Origin: a virus
Virus record (IMG/VR): IMGVR_UViG_3300033571_007312
Span: 1-30,588 of that record
Length of the DNA: 30,588 nucleotides
Strand: one strand, 5' to 3'
The translations under genes were made by a program, and so were the position numbers. The notes beneath the pieces are model-generated. The model did no database searches. It saw nothing but the letters and a program-made list of their open reading frames with translations, and was not told the DNA's origin. This document shows, in pieces, positions 8,217 to 16,284 of the stretch. Within the stretch, counting starts at the first letter, position 1. Each line of letters starts with the position of its first letter.

Positions 8217-9794
8217 ATGTTAAGTAATAGTCAAAAGAATAAATTAGATGGTATAACAAGACTTTATGTAGATGAAGTTGTGTCTGGATTAACTATGAGT
8301 GGTGGTTCAGGAACTTCTGGCACATCTGGCCTTAATGGAACATCAGGTGTTAATGGAACATCTGGCACAAGTGGTATAGATGGTTCATCTGGTTCTTCAG
8401 GTGTTAGTGGTAGTTCAGGATCTTCTGGTATTAATGGCACATCAGGTGTTAATGGCACAAGTGGTTCATCAGGTATAAACGGAACATCAGGAACTTCAGG
8501 TATTAATGGTAGTTCAGGCACATCAGGTGTTAATGGCACTTCAGGAACAAGTGGTATAGATGGCACATCAGGCACATCAGGTGTGAGTGGTTCATCTGGT
8601 TCATCAGGAACAGCAGGTTCATCAGGAACAAGTGCTGTTGTTCTTAATAATATGAAATTTATAGAACAGAAATCAGATTTACCTACATCAGTAGGTGGTG
8701 TTATAACATTAGTAAGTAATTATACTTATTTCTTTACAACTACGGTAGATTTAACAGGTGATAGATTAGTATGTGGTGAGAATACAACTATATTAGGTGG
8801 TTCATCTGAGAATTGTAGAATAAAATCAACAGGTTTAACAGACCCTTTAATTAGTTCAACATATTCTATTCCTATTAGAAATATAACTATTGAAGCACAA
8901 TTAGCACTTAACTTAAATGGTGATGGTGTGAATACGGCTATTGACTGGTTTGGTGTTAATTTTACAGATTGTGCTGTTGTAGGAACCGTATCAAATTATT
9001 CTAATGTTATTTTACAAGATAGTGCTTTCTTAAATAGTGGTAATTTAACATTTGATGGAACAATAGGAACGGTAGGTATGTCTCAGTGTTTATTCAATTG
9101 TAATACATCTGGAACGGTTTTCATACTACCTTCAACACTTACTATCACCAGAAGGTTTAGAGTTATTTACAGCTCATTTATTGTATTATCTGGTGAAACA
9201 GGAATTAACTTACATTCATCAACTACAATACCAAATGATGGTTATATTTTAACATATTGTAATTTTAGTGGTGGTGGAACTTATTTATCAGGTGTAAATC
9301 ATACATCAAATGAGGCTTTGTTTATTAACAATATAGGTATAACAAATACATCAAATGTAGGTCACTATTATGTTCAGAATAATGCTACTGCCACTACGGT
9401 AGGAACAGGACAACAGAATATATGGAGGAAGGCATCAGGAACAACAACAGAAGGATTAGGTAATTCACCAAAATGGACTACAGCTACTACAAATAGATTA
9501 ACATATGCTGGTTCAGTATCAACAGAGTTTGTAATTACGGTTGTTGGTTCAGTATTTTCAACAGCAAATGGTGTTACTATTGGTGTAGGTATTGCTGAAA
9601 ATGGTTCTATACAAAATGAGAGTGCTGTATCAGTGAGAACAACAACATTAAATGTTCCGTTTAGTTTTGCCTTACAAGATATAATTCAAGTTGAAAATGG
9701 TGATTATTTTGAGGTATGGGTTAGAAATGAAACAGGAACTCAAAATGTCACTTTAAGTGATGTCAATGTAATCATACAAAAAATAACAGGTTAA
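8217..9794 (+). CDS. Collagen-like fibre protein (Gly-X-Ser-Gly repeats)
   Basis: 525 aa. A 28-residue N-terminal anchor is followed by about 110 residues made almost only of Gly-X-Ser/Gly-X-Asn triplets (GTSGTSG, GINGTSG, GSSGSSG), an uninterrupted collagen-like triple-helix pattern with Gly at every third position. The remaining 385 residues are a right-handed beta-helix-like region (short strands, NIT/FTDC/NCNTSG patterns) and a C-terminal beta domain (EFVITVVGSVFSTANGVTIGV ... VNVIIQKITG) resembling virion surface jelly rolls. It probably forms a trimeric fibre with a flexible collagen-like shaft. It sits one base after the preceding fibre gene and four bases before the tape-measure gene, so it is cotranscribed. 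Confidence 0.65.
   Translation: MLSNSQKNKLDGITRLYVDEVVSGLTMSGGSGTSGTSGLNGTSGVNGTSGTSGIDGSSGSSGVSGSSGSSGINGTSGVNGTSGSSGINGTSGTSGINGSSGTSGVNGTSGTSGIDGTSGTSGVSGSSGSSGTAGSSGTSAVVLNNMKFIEQKSDLPTSVGGVITLVSNYTYFFTTTVDLTGDRLVCGENTTILGGSSENCRIKSTGLTDPLISSTYSIPIRNITIEAQLALNLNGDGVNTAIDWFGVNFTDCAVVGTVSNYSNVILQDSAFLNSGNLTFDGTIGTVGMSQCLFNCNTSGTVFILPSTLTITRRFRVIYSSFIVLSGETGINLHSSTTIPNDGYILTYCNFSGGGTYLSGVNHTSNEALFINNIGITNTSNVGHYYVQNNATATTVGTGQQNIWRKASGTTTEGLGNSPKWTTATTNRLTYAGSVSTEFVITVVGSVFSTANGVTIGVGIAENGSIQNESAVSVRTTTLNVPFSFALQDIIQVENGDYFEVWVRNETGTQNVTLSDVNVIIQKITG
8301..8634 (+). repeat. Tandem degenerate repeat coding for the collagen-like shaft
   Basis: About 330 bases built from 9- and 18-base units such as GGAACATCAGGTGTTAATGG, with synonymous third-position variation (GGA/GGC/GGT, TCA/TCT/AGT). 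The repeat is in frame with the fibre gene. Such stretches change length by slippage or recombination. An opposite-strand open frame here is a product of the repeat and not a gene. Confidence 0.85.
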
Positions 9795-9798
9795 AAAG

Positions 9799-12597
9799 AT
9801 GGCTGATAGAGATATACAAATACAAATTAAAGCGGCAGTTGATACAGCAAATGCGGCTCAGAATTTAGGACAATTAGTTAATTCATTAGAACAATTAAAT
9901 ACTTTACAACAACAAGTAGGTGAAGGTTCTGCTGAATGGAAACAATTAGATACGGCCATTTCAGGAACTACACAAGCTATGGACCAAATGAGACAAAGTG
10001 GTTCTGACTTGAATGCTACATTTGAGCAAGTTTATGGTGACCTTCAACCTCTTACAACAAGAATGGGTGAGGCTGAAGATAGATTATATGAATTGGCTTT
10101 GGCTGGTAAAACTGCTACAAAAGAATATAAAGACCTATTAGCACAAACAGCAAAGTATAAACAAGTTCAACAACAAACAGATTTAGTTGTAGATGCTTCA
10201 TCTAAGACAATCACACAGAAAATGGTTGGTGGTTTATCAGGTGTTGCCTCAGGTTTTGCTGCGGCACAAGGTGCTATGGCTGTATTTGGTGCTAACGGTC
10301 AAAAATTAGAAGCTGTTTTAGTTAAAGTAAATGGTGCTATGGCATTAGCACAAGGTATTCAAGGACTTAAAGAGGCAGGACCTCTATTTACATCTATGGG
10401 TAAATCAGCTATGACTGCTTTACAAGGTATTAAAGGAGGTATTGCGGCAACAGGTATTGGTTTATTACTTATTGCTGTTGGAACATTAGTTGCTTATTGG
10501 GATGATATAAAAGGTGCTATTAGTGGTGTATCTGCTGAACAAGAGGCATTGAATAAGAAAACAAGAGCGAATGTTGAAGCACAAAATGCTAAAATGGAGA
10601 GTTTATCTTTACAAGAAAACTCATTAAGATTACAAGGTAAGAGTGAAAGAGAAATCTTACAAATGAAGATTAAACAATCTGACCAACAAATCTTAGCATT
10701 AGAAGCGGCTATTACACAAGCAGAGGCTACAAAGAAATCACAAGTTGAGGCAGCAAAAAGAAATCAAGACATATTAAAAGGTATTTTAATGTTTGTTCAA
10801 GCACCTTTATTGTTAGTTCTTAAGTCTATTGATGAAATTGCTGCTTTTGCTGGTTTTGAGACAAACTTAGCAGGTGGTTTATTAGAGTTTGAGAGTTCAT
10901 TCCTATTTGACCCTAAGGCTGTTGGTGAAGAGGCTGATAAAGCAATAAAAGAAGATAAGAAGGCATTAGAACAATTAAAAAGTCAGAAGGCTGGTTTTCA
11001 ATTAGAACTTAAAAACTTAGATAAACAAGCGGCTGATGAAAGAAAATCTGAGGCTAAATCAGAAGCAGATAAACAAAAAGAATTAAGACAAGGTCAATTA
11101 GATAATCTTAAAGGTATTATACAAAGAGAAACAGATGCTGTTAGAGAAGGTGAGGCTGCTAAGGTTAGTGCTATGGCTGATGGTATTGATAAACAAATTG
11201 CTGAATTAGAATTATCTTATAGTCAAGAAAGACAAGCCGTTATTGATAGAGCTACTGAAAATGAAATCAAAAAACTTGATGAGAAGTATGTAGCTGGTAA
11301 AATGACTGAACAACAATACAGAGATGAATTGTTGAAGATACAGACTAATACTTCTGAAAAAGGTATAGGTATATTAGATGAAGAAAAGGCATTATTAGAA
11401 CAGAAAGAAAAGGCTAAGAATGATGCTATTAAGAAGATTAGAGAAGATGATAGAAAGTTAAAAGAGGCAGCAGCGAGACAAGATGTTATTAAGAGTGCTG
11501 AGACGGCAGCATCAGCAGCCGCATTTGAGTTAGAGAATACTGAAAAATTAGGTAGAGATAAGTTTGAGTTAATTAGAAAGAATGAAGATGCTCAATTAAA
11601 TCTTGCTAAACAAAAATATGAAGTAGGTTTATTATTAGCATTAGATAATGAGGCTGAGAAGGCAAGAGTTGAAGAAGAATATAGACAGGCTAAGATTAAG
11701 GCTACACAAACAGCAGAAAAGGCTATAACAGAAATTGAAAAGTCAGAAAGAGAGAAAAGATTAAATGACTTAAAAGATAGCACTAAGCAAGTATTAGATG
11801 CCATTAAATCAGTAACTATGGAAGGTTCTATGGCTGTAGGTCAGGCTCTACAAGGTGCTTTAGGTGGTATAACTGGTTTTATTGATATACTTAAAACAGA
11901 TTTTGAGGAAGGTATTCAAGGAACTATGGATAAGATTAATGCTTACGCTCAGGTTGTAGGTGGTGTTCTTAATTCATTTGTAGGTGCTATTGCTGAGGCT
12001 AATAAATCAAGATTAGAGAATGAGATTGATACTATTAAAGAACAGACTAATGCTGAAAAAGAAGAATTAAATAAGAAATATAGAAATGGCTTAATTGATA
12101 AGGCGGCTTATGATAAAGCATTTGGTGATTTAGATGCTAAGGCTAAACAAAAGGAATTAGAAGCGAAGAAAAAGGCATTTGAGCAAGAGAAGAAAACTAA
12201 AATTGCCTCTGCTATTATATCAGGTCTTCAAGGTGCTGTTGCTGCTTTTACAGGTGCTATGAGTTTAGGTCCTATTGCTGGTCCTATTGTAGGTGGTGTT
12301 TTAGCTGCCGCAGTTGCTGCTATGACTGCTGTGAATGTGGCTAAAATTAAATCATCTAAGTTTGATGCTGGTGATGTAGGTGCTGTTGCGGCTCCTGATG
12401 TTGCGGCTCCTGGTAGTGCTGGTGGTGAAGGTGGAGGTGCTGCTTTTCAACCTACACAATTCTTTGGTTTAGGTCAAGGTTCTCCTCAATCTGGTGCTGG
12501 TAATGGTGGTATGAGTAAAGTATATGTAACTGAGACTGATATAACATCAACACAGAATAGAGTTAGAGTTATTGAAGATAGAGCGGTAATTGGCTAA
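9799..12597 (+). CDS. Tail tape measure protein
   Basis: 932 aa, the second longest gene. The N-terminus (about 1-140) is helical with Gln-rich coiled coil. Hydrophobic, Gly/Ala-rich segments follow at about 147-165 (GGLSGVASGFAAAQ), 213-233 (GIAATGIGLLLIAVGTLVAYW) and 325-340 (ILMFVQAPLLLVLK). A long Lys/Glu/Gln/Ala-rich coiled coil runs from about 365 to 790, then another Ala/Gly-rich hydrophobic segment (about 800-850) and a Gly-rich tail. This is the usual architecture of a tape measure protein, which sets tail length and helps DNA cross the membrane. At roughly 1.5 angstrom per residue it would span a tail of about 140 nm. No lysozyme or peptidase domain is evident. Confidence 0.85.
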   Translation: MADRDIQIQIKAAVDTANAAQNLGQLVNSLEQLNTLQQQVGEGSAEWKQLDTAISGTTQAMDQMRQSGSDLNATFEQVYGDLQPLTTRMGEAEDRLYELALAGKTATKEYKDLLAQTAKYKQVQQQTDLVVDASSKTITQKMVGGLSGVASGFAAAQGAMAVFGANGQKLEAVLVKVNGAMALAQGIQGLKEAGPLFTSMGKSAMTALQGIKGGIAATGIGLLLIAVGTLVAYWDDIKGAISGVSAEQEALNKKTRANVEAQNAKMESLSLQENSLRLQGKSEREILQMKIKQSDQQILALEAAITQAEATKKSQVEAAKRNQDILKGILMFVQAPLLLVLKSIDEIAAFAGFETNLAGGLLEFESSFLFDPKAVGEEADKAIKEDKKALEQLKSQKAGFQLELKNLDKQAADERKSEAKSEADKQKELRQGQLDNLKGIIQRETDAVREGEAAKVSAMADGIDKQIAELELSYSQERQAVIDRATENEIKKLDEKYVAGKMTEQQYRDELLKIQTNTSEKGIGILDEEKALLEQKEKAKNDAIKKIREDDRKLKEAAARQDVIKSAETAASAAAFELENTEKLGRDKFELIRKNEDAQLNLAKQKYEVGLLLALDNEAEKARVEEEYRQAKIKATQTAEKAITEIEKSEREKRLNDLKDSTKQVLDAIKSVTMEGSMAVGQALQGALGGITGFIDILKTDFEEGIQGTMDKINAYAQVVGGVLNSFVGAIAEANKSRLENEIDTIKEQTNAEKEELNKKYRNGLIDKAAYDKAFGDLDAKAKQKELEAKKKAFEQEKKTKIASAIISGLQGAVAAFTGAMSLGPIAGPIVGGVLAAAVAAMTAVNVAKIKSSKFDAGDVGAVAAPDVAAPGSAGGEGGGAAFQPTQFFGLGQGSPQSGAGNGGMSKVYVTETDITSTQNRVRVIEDRAVIG

Positions 12598-12602
12598 TGA
12601 AT

Positions 12603-12636
12603 TTTAGAAAAAATATAAAAAAATCTATTATAGTAT
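12603..12636 (+). promoter_or_regulatory. Late-type promoter motif, copy 2, touching the protease start codon
   Basis: TTTAGAAAAA then ATCTATTATAGTAT, with the ATG of the protease gene immediately next. Spacing between the two blocks is as in the other copies. If transcription starts where the spacing predicts, the message would be leaderless or almost so. Confidence 0.7.
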
Positions 12637-13257
12637 ATGAAAGGAAAATTAAAACAATTAGACCCTGAAAAACTTCCGATTTATGAAATCATTGTTGATG
12701 ATAATGACGAGACAGGTATTAACTTAATCTCACTTGTTGATGAACCAGCTATTATGACTAAAGGTATGGCTTTTAGTAGTGGCTCTATGATGACATTTAA
12801 GGAAGTGGAGGACAAACAAATTATTGTAGGTCCTGCTTTAATTCCTGATATGAAGATTTATAGAGAAGATGATAAGTATGGTCAGTATTATGTTAAGTTC
12901 TCAAAAGAAACTATTGTAAGAATGGTTGAGAAATTTAATAAATATGGTTCTAACAGAAGAATTAACATAGACCATTCTAATCAAATGGTTGATGCGTTCA
13001 TTATGGAAGACTGGATTATTGAAAATGAGATTTATGATAAGAGTAGAATGTATGGATTTGAGCTACCAGTAGGAACTTATATGATTATGGTTAAAGTAGA
13101 GAATAAAGATTTCTGGTTAAGTGAAGTTAAAGGTAATGGTAAGTTCGGCTTTTCTATTGAAGGTTTATTAGGACAACAATTAGTTCAATTATCAAGTAAT
13201 TTGACTATTGATGACTTAAATTTAGATGATTTATTAAGAATTTTTGACTTAAAATAA
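12637..13257 (+). CDS. XkdF-like prohead protease
   Basis: 206 aa. It carries the signature of the XkdF-like phage protease family: an N-terminal LPIYEIIVDD ... ISLVDEPAI block, IIVGPALIPDMKIYRED, an INIDHSNQMVDAFIMEDWII block with a conserved His, VGTYMIMVKVENKDFWLSEVKGNGKFG, then FSIEGLL with a candidate nucleophile Ser. These proteases trim the scaffold and capsid subunits during prohead maturation. The position directly before scaffold-like and capsid genes fits. The start at 12637 keeps the conserved N-terminal block, although the promoter-like motif ends right at it; the next in-frame Met would delete that block. Catalytic residues are assigned by analogy with other prohead proteases. 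Confidence 0.85.
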   Translation: MKGKLKQLDPEKLPIYEIIVDDNDETGINLISLVDEPAIMTKGMAFSSGSMMTFKEVEDKQIIVGPALIPDMKIYREDDKYGQYYVKFSKETIVRMVEKFNKYGSNRRINIDHSNQMVDAFIMEDWIIENEIYDKSRMYGFELPVGTYMIMVKVENKDFWLSEVKGNGKFGFSIEGLLGQQLVQLSSNLTIDDLNLDDLLRIFDLK

Positions 13258-13273
13258 AAAAATTAGGTCTGAA

Positions 13274-13308
13274 TTTTAGAAAAAAGAATACTATATCTAT
13301 TATAGTAT
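13274..13308 (+). promoter_or_regulatory. Late-type promoter motif, copy 3 (before scaffold and capsid)
   Basis: TTTTAGAAAAA followed by TATCTATTATAGTATAT, upstream of the scaffold-like gene (ATG 13329). It is a near-perfect copy of the family consensus. It would drive scaffold, major capsid and tail-tube genes up to the terminator at 15594-15622. Confidence 0.75.
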
Positions 13309-13328
13309 ATAAAAAAATAACAAATACA

Positions 13329-13958
13329 ATGAATAAACAAGATTTAATTGAGAAAATCAAGTCACAATTGAAGTCATTAGTATCTTCTGAGGTAAAATTT
13401 GCTGAACAAAAGGCAGGTGATAGACTTATAGTTACTCCAGATGAGAACTTTATGATTGGTTCAGAGGTATATTTGAGAGATGAAGAAGGAAATAATGTTC
13501 CTCTTTTAGATGGAGAGTATGTTTTTGATGACGGTGTAAAGATTTTAGTTGAGGCTGGTAAAATCAAAGCTATGGTTGAACCAGATGGTGAAGTTGAAAG
13601 AGAAGATGAAGGTTCTGTTGAAGTTGAAGCTGAAGAAGAAGCTAAACCAGAAGAAGAAAAGGTTGAAGCTGAAGAAGAAGTTAAAGAAGAAGAGCCAAAG
13701 TCTGAAGAGATGAAGAAACTTATGGAGAAAATCAAGATGATTGAAGAGAAAGTTGAAGAAATGGCTAAGAAATTTGCTGAGGTTGAAAAAGAAAATGAGG
13801 TTATGAAATCTGAGTTTTCTAAAATCGCTGAACTTCCATCAACTTCTAAAATTGAACCAGTATCTACTGAGTTCAAGTCACATGAAGAAAAATCTAACTC
13901 GGTTGGTATGGTAGATATAATGGCTATCAGAGAAAAAGCGAGAAAGAATAACAGGTAA
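13329..13958 (+). CDS. Acidic scaffold-like protein
   Basis: 209 aa. The N-terminal 85 residues look globular with short beta strands (RLIVTPDENFMIGSEVYL). The middle (about 88-125) is an uninterrupted acidic stretch of Glu, Lys, Ala and Val; residues 125-160 form an amphipathic coiled coil (MKKLMEKIKMIEEKVEEMAK); the tail is basic. Its position between a prohead protease and the major capsid gene, with high charge and a coiled coil, is typical of a scaffolding protein that guides prohead assembly and is then cleaved. An opposite-strand frame covers the same region but is Ser/Phe-rich shadow sequence. The role is inferred from context and composition. Confidence 0.7.
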   Translation: MNKQDLIEKIKSQLKSLVSSEVKFAEQKAGDRLIVTPDENFMIGSEVYLRDEEGNNVPLLDGEYVFDDGVKILVEAGKIKAMVEPDGEVEREDEGSVEVEAEEEAKPEEEKVEAEEEVKEEEPKSEEMKKLMEKIKMIEEKVEEMAKKFAEVEKENEVMKSEFSKIAELPSTSKIEPVSTEFKSHEEKSNSVGMVDIMAIREKARKNNR

Positions 13959-13988
13959 TAAAAACCACAAAAAATAAAATAATAAAAA

Positions 13989-14942
13989 ATGGCAACATTA
14001 AATTTAGGAAGTTTAACAAAATATACAGACCAATTGTCTGGTATTTTACTTAAAGAGGCTGTATTGGTTGGTAATACATTTGATTTCATTTCTGTTCAGA
14101 CAGGAATTAAATATGCTGATAGTATCAACTTACTTACAAACACTCTTACTGCGGCTGCTGGTGGTTGTGGAACAATTTCACCAACAGGCTCAACTACTTT
14201 AACTCAAAGAGACATCACGGTATGTCCTATTAAAGTAGAAGAAAGCATCTGTGTAGATGAATTTGAGCAATACTGGATTGGTCAATTGGCTAAAGAAGGT
14301 TCTTACAATGAATTCGCACCTGAGGCTTTTAACCAACTTTACTTAGCTAACAAAGTTGAGAAAGTAGGTCAATTTGTAGAAGACATCTTCTGGAAAGGTT
14401 CTGTATCATCTACTTATGGTGGTGGTAATTTAGCACTTTGTAATGGTATTCTTCACATTCTTGAAGGAACTTCAGCTACAAACTCTGTAATCTCTACAAC
14501 TTATTCTGGAGCTCTTACAACTGCTAACGCTTTAGATGTAGTAGATAATATGATTTCTCTATTACCTAATGATGTTCTTGACGCAAGTGATTTAACATTA
14601 TTTATGTCTCACGCTAACTTCAGAGTATTGATGAATGCGTTAAGAAACAACAACTATTTCTTCGGATATGACGGTGTTTCTGGACACACTTGGGTTCTTG
14701 AGAACTACACTAACACTAATGTTAGAATTGTAGCTACAAGAGGTCTTAACGGAAGAAATGAAATGGTTCTTACTCCAGCTTCTAACTTATTCTTCGGAAC
14801 TGATAGTTTTGGTGAAGCAAGAAACGGAGATGGTTTCCAATTCTGGTATGATTTGAGAGACAACATCACTTACTTTAGAGCTAAGTTGAAAGTTGGTGCT
14901 CAAGTAGCATTCCCTTCTTACATTGTTATTAAGAATTCTTAA
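13989..14942 (+). CDS. Major capsid protein
   Basis: 317 aa. It sits in the canonical slot after protease and scaffold. Composition differs from its neighbours: more C-ending codons (ATC, TTC, AAC, TAC), as expected for the most highly expressed phage gene. Segments such as ITVCPIKVEESICVDEFEQYW, the central DVVDNMISLLPNDVLDASDLTLFMSHANFRVLM (spine-helix and P-domain-like) and VATRGLNGRNEMVLTPASNLFFGTD resemble HK97-fold capsid proteins of Bacteroidota phages. The length fits that fold with a short or cleaved N-arm. Preceded by a 30-base A-rich leader; followed by an 81-base spacer with a GC-rich hairpin. Confidence 0.85.
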   Translation: MATLNLGSLTKYTDQLSGILLKEAVLVGNTFDFISVQTGIKYADSINLLTNTLTAAAGGCGTISPTGSTTLTQRDITVCPIKVEESICVDEFEQYWIGQLAKEGSYNEFAPEAFNQLYLANKVEKVGQFVEDIFWKGSVSSTYGGGNLALCNGILHILEGTSATNSVISTTYSGALTTANALDVVDNMISLLPNDVLDASDLTLFMSHANFRVLMNALRNNNYFFGYDGVSGHTWVLENYTNTNVRIVATRGLNGRNEMVLTPASNLFFGTDSFGEARNGDGFQFWYDLRDNITYFRAKLKVGAQVAFPSYIVIKNS

Positions 14943-14967
14943 TAGTAGTATAAAAAATTAAAGTGGA

Positions 14968-14995
14968 TGGGGTGAGGCGTTGAGTAGTAGCCCCA
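14968..14995 (+). other. GC-rich hairpin in the spacer after the capsid gene
   Basis: TGGGG pairs with CCCCA around an 18-base loop that contains GAGGCGTTGAGTAG. A sixth T-G pair is possible. There is no T-tract after it, so it is not a simple terminator. It stands out as G-rich in a very AT-rich spacer and lies between the capsid and tail-tube genes. A role in message stability or processing is possible but unproven. Confidence 0.4.
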
Positions 14996-15023
14996 GAAGC
15001 TTAGAAAAATTAATTAAATAAAA

Positions 15024-15539
15024 ATGAGTTGTGTTTTAACAAACGGATATACATTAGGTTGTAGAGACGGCATTGGTGGTGTTCAAGAGATTTATATTGG
15101 AGAATACAATGCTGACGCATTAACTTTCTCTTTAACTGCCTCAAATGTTATTGATGCTTTCGGTGGTGCTACCGTATCATTCTATACATTTGAGCAAGAA
15201 ATAGAAACAGGTTCTTACACTGAAAATGGTGTTTTCTCAACAGAGAATGGAACAGCGTTCTATGAAGAAACGCTTACAATAACTCTTCACAGATTAGATG
15301 CTACATTAAGAAATCAAATCTTATTGTTAGGTCAAGGTAAGTGGAGAATTATTATTAAAGACCAGAGAGGTGTTTATCACCTTATGGGAAAACAAAACCC
15401 AGTTAGAGTATCTGCTTCTACACCAGGTGTAGGTAAAGCATACGGAGACTTAAATGGTGCGGTTATTACTTTCTTAGGAAAAGAACCAGAACCAGCACAT
15501 ATAGTTTCAACTGCGGCTGCTTTAAGTGTAATCGCTTAA
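15024..15539 (+). CDS. Probable major tail tube / virion protein
   Basis: 171 aa, beta-rich, no Lys/Glu-rich coils. It opens with MSCVLTNGYTLGCRDGIGGV and a strand pattern (EIYIGEY, ASNVIDAFGGATVSFYTFEQEIETGSYTENG) recalling tail-tube-like structural proteins of Bacteroidota phages. The later part (RGVYHLMGKQNPVRVSAST ... NGAVITFLGKEP) fits a beta-barrel subunit. Like the capsid gene it uses many C-ending codons, suggesting high expression. Preceded by a short leader with TTAGAAAAATTAATT, which has the first but not the second block of the late promoter. It is the last gene before a strong terminator. The tail-tube identity is inferred; an abundant virion protein is more certain. Confidence 0.55.
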   Translation: MSCVLTNGYTLGCRDGIGGVQEIYIGEYNADALTFSLTASNVIDAFGGATVSFYTFEQEIETGSYTENGVFSTENGTAFYEETLTITLHRLDATLRNQILLLGQGKWRIIIKDQRGVYHLMGKQNPVRVSASTPGVGKAYGDLNGAVITFLGKEPEPAHIVSTAAALSVIA

Positions 15540-15593
15540 ATCAATATATATCAAGCATAAAAAGGTTTATTCCATATTCTTTTCCTTTTTTCA

Positions 15594-15622
15594 CCTCATC
15601 AGTCCTTGATGGGGTTTTTTTT
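15594..15622 (+). terminator. Rho-independent terminator after the capsid/tail-tube unit
   Basis: CCTCATCA pairs with TGATGGGG (8 pairs, one G-T) around the loop GTCCT, followed by eight T. Nine bases later the next late-type promoter motif begins, so this marks a unit boundary. Confidence 0.85.
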
Positions 15623-15630
15623 ATATAAAC

Positions 15631-15664
15631 TTTTAGAAAAAGTTGTCTTTTATCTATTATAGTA
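15631..15664 (+). promoter_or_regulatory. Late-type promoter motif, copy 4 (before portal unit)
   Basis: TTTTAGAAAAA ... TATCTATTATAGTA directly downstream of the terminator. The next ATG is at 15677. This is a consensus copy; it would drive the unit that ends at the terminator near 20364-20399. Confidence 0.8.
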
Positions 15665-15676
15665 AAAAGTTATACT

Positions 15677-15934
15677 ATGAAGATAAAACTTAAAGAAGAG
15701 TATATTAACAAACAAATATATTTAGCAGTTGAAAACAGAGATGTATTAGGTAAATTTATAGATGTTAGGTTATATCCTTATTTACAAAAAAAGTATCCTG
15801 AATTCTTTGATTTAGTATGTGATAAATGTGATAATACTAAATGTAAATGTAAAAAAACAAAAGAAACAAATGATATATCTATCAACAACACAAAGTCAAT
15901 CAGTGGTTCTGACACTATCGGAGAAGGCGAGTAA
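15677..15934 (+). CDS. Small protein with CxxC-type cysteine cluster
   Basis: 85 aa. The first half is a compact beta/alpha segment (MKIKLKEEYINKQIYLAVEN ... LYPYLQKKYPEFFDLV). Cysteines 48, 51, 56 and 58 (CDKCDNTKCKC) form a possible metal-binding cluster, followed by a disordered Ser/Thr/Asn tail. The function is not known to me. It is first in the unit behind late promoter copy 4 and overlaps the next gene out of frame by 65 bases. It could be a small virion or assembly protein. Confidence 0.6.
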   Translation: MKIKLKEEYINKQIYLAVENRDVLGKFIDVRLYPYLQKKYPEFFDLVCDKCDNTKCKCKKTKETNDISINNTKSISGSDTIGEGE

Positions 15935-16268
15935 TGTAATTCCATACTATACTTGGGTTTTGTCTAACAGAGATAGTTTAATTGAGACAATAATCTCACC
16001 AGATAATTTCTCAACATCACCTTATTATGATAGTTTTACACTTTCAATAGGAACAGCTGTTAGTTTAACATCATCAGTTGTTATGAATATACCAGCAGGT
16101 GAGTATCATTATTCTGTTTATGAGATGACAACACAATATGACTTAAATATAAATAATTCAGTAGGTTTAGTAGAGACTGGACTTTTAATGATTACAGGAA
16201 CATCAACTCCATTTGTATCATTTACAGCGAGTGAAGGATTTACATTCACAACTTTTGATAATTATTAA
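15870..16268 (+). CDS. Small beta-rich protein, probably structural
   Basis: 132 aa from the ATG at 15870 (MIYLSTTQSQSVVLTLSEK). The frame is open from 15819, but the extra 17 residues are a Lys-rich shadow of the upstream Cys-cluster gene, so the later start is preferred. The protein is beta-rich with Tyr and Ser/Thr (PYYTWVLSNRDSL, VVMNIPAGEYHYSVYEM) and ends in FTASEGFTFTTFDNY, similar to small virion proteins encoded near the portal in Bacteroidota phages. It overlaps the preceding gene by 65 bases in a different frame and is followed by the portal gene after 16 bases. No catalytic motif seen. Confidence 0.6.
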   Translation: MIYLSTTQSQSVVLTLSEKASNVIPYYTWVLSNRDSLIETIISPDNFSTSPYYDSFTLSIGTAVSLTSSVVMNIPAGEYHYSVYEMTTQYDLNINNSVGLVETGLLMITGTSTPFVSFTASEGFTFTTFDNY

Positions 16269-16284
16269 AAAAATAAATTAAAAA

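Noticed and set aside
8264-8575. Minus-strand frame rich in Pro-Asp-Val-Pro
   Set aside because: It is the antisense of the Gly-X-Ser repeat; periodicity alone keeps it open.
8301-8634. CRISPR-like array
   Set aside because: Units are 9-18 bases, contiguous, degenerate and in frame with a collagen-like protein; there are no spacers and no cas genes.
13205-14089. Long minus-strand open frame (294 aa) across the scaffold and capsid start
   Set aside because: Ser/Phe/Ile-rich product is the mirror of the acidic Glu/Lys-rich scaffold codons; no start context, and it overlaps well-supported plus-strand genes.
15819-15869. Upstream start for the gene ending at 16268
   Set aside because: The extra residues (MINVIILNVNVKKQKKQ) mirror the Cys-cluster gene; ATG 15870 begins the coherent beta-rich protein.
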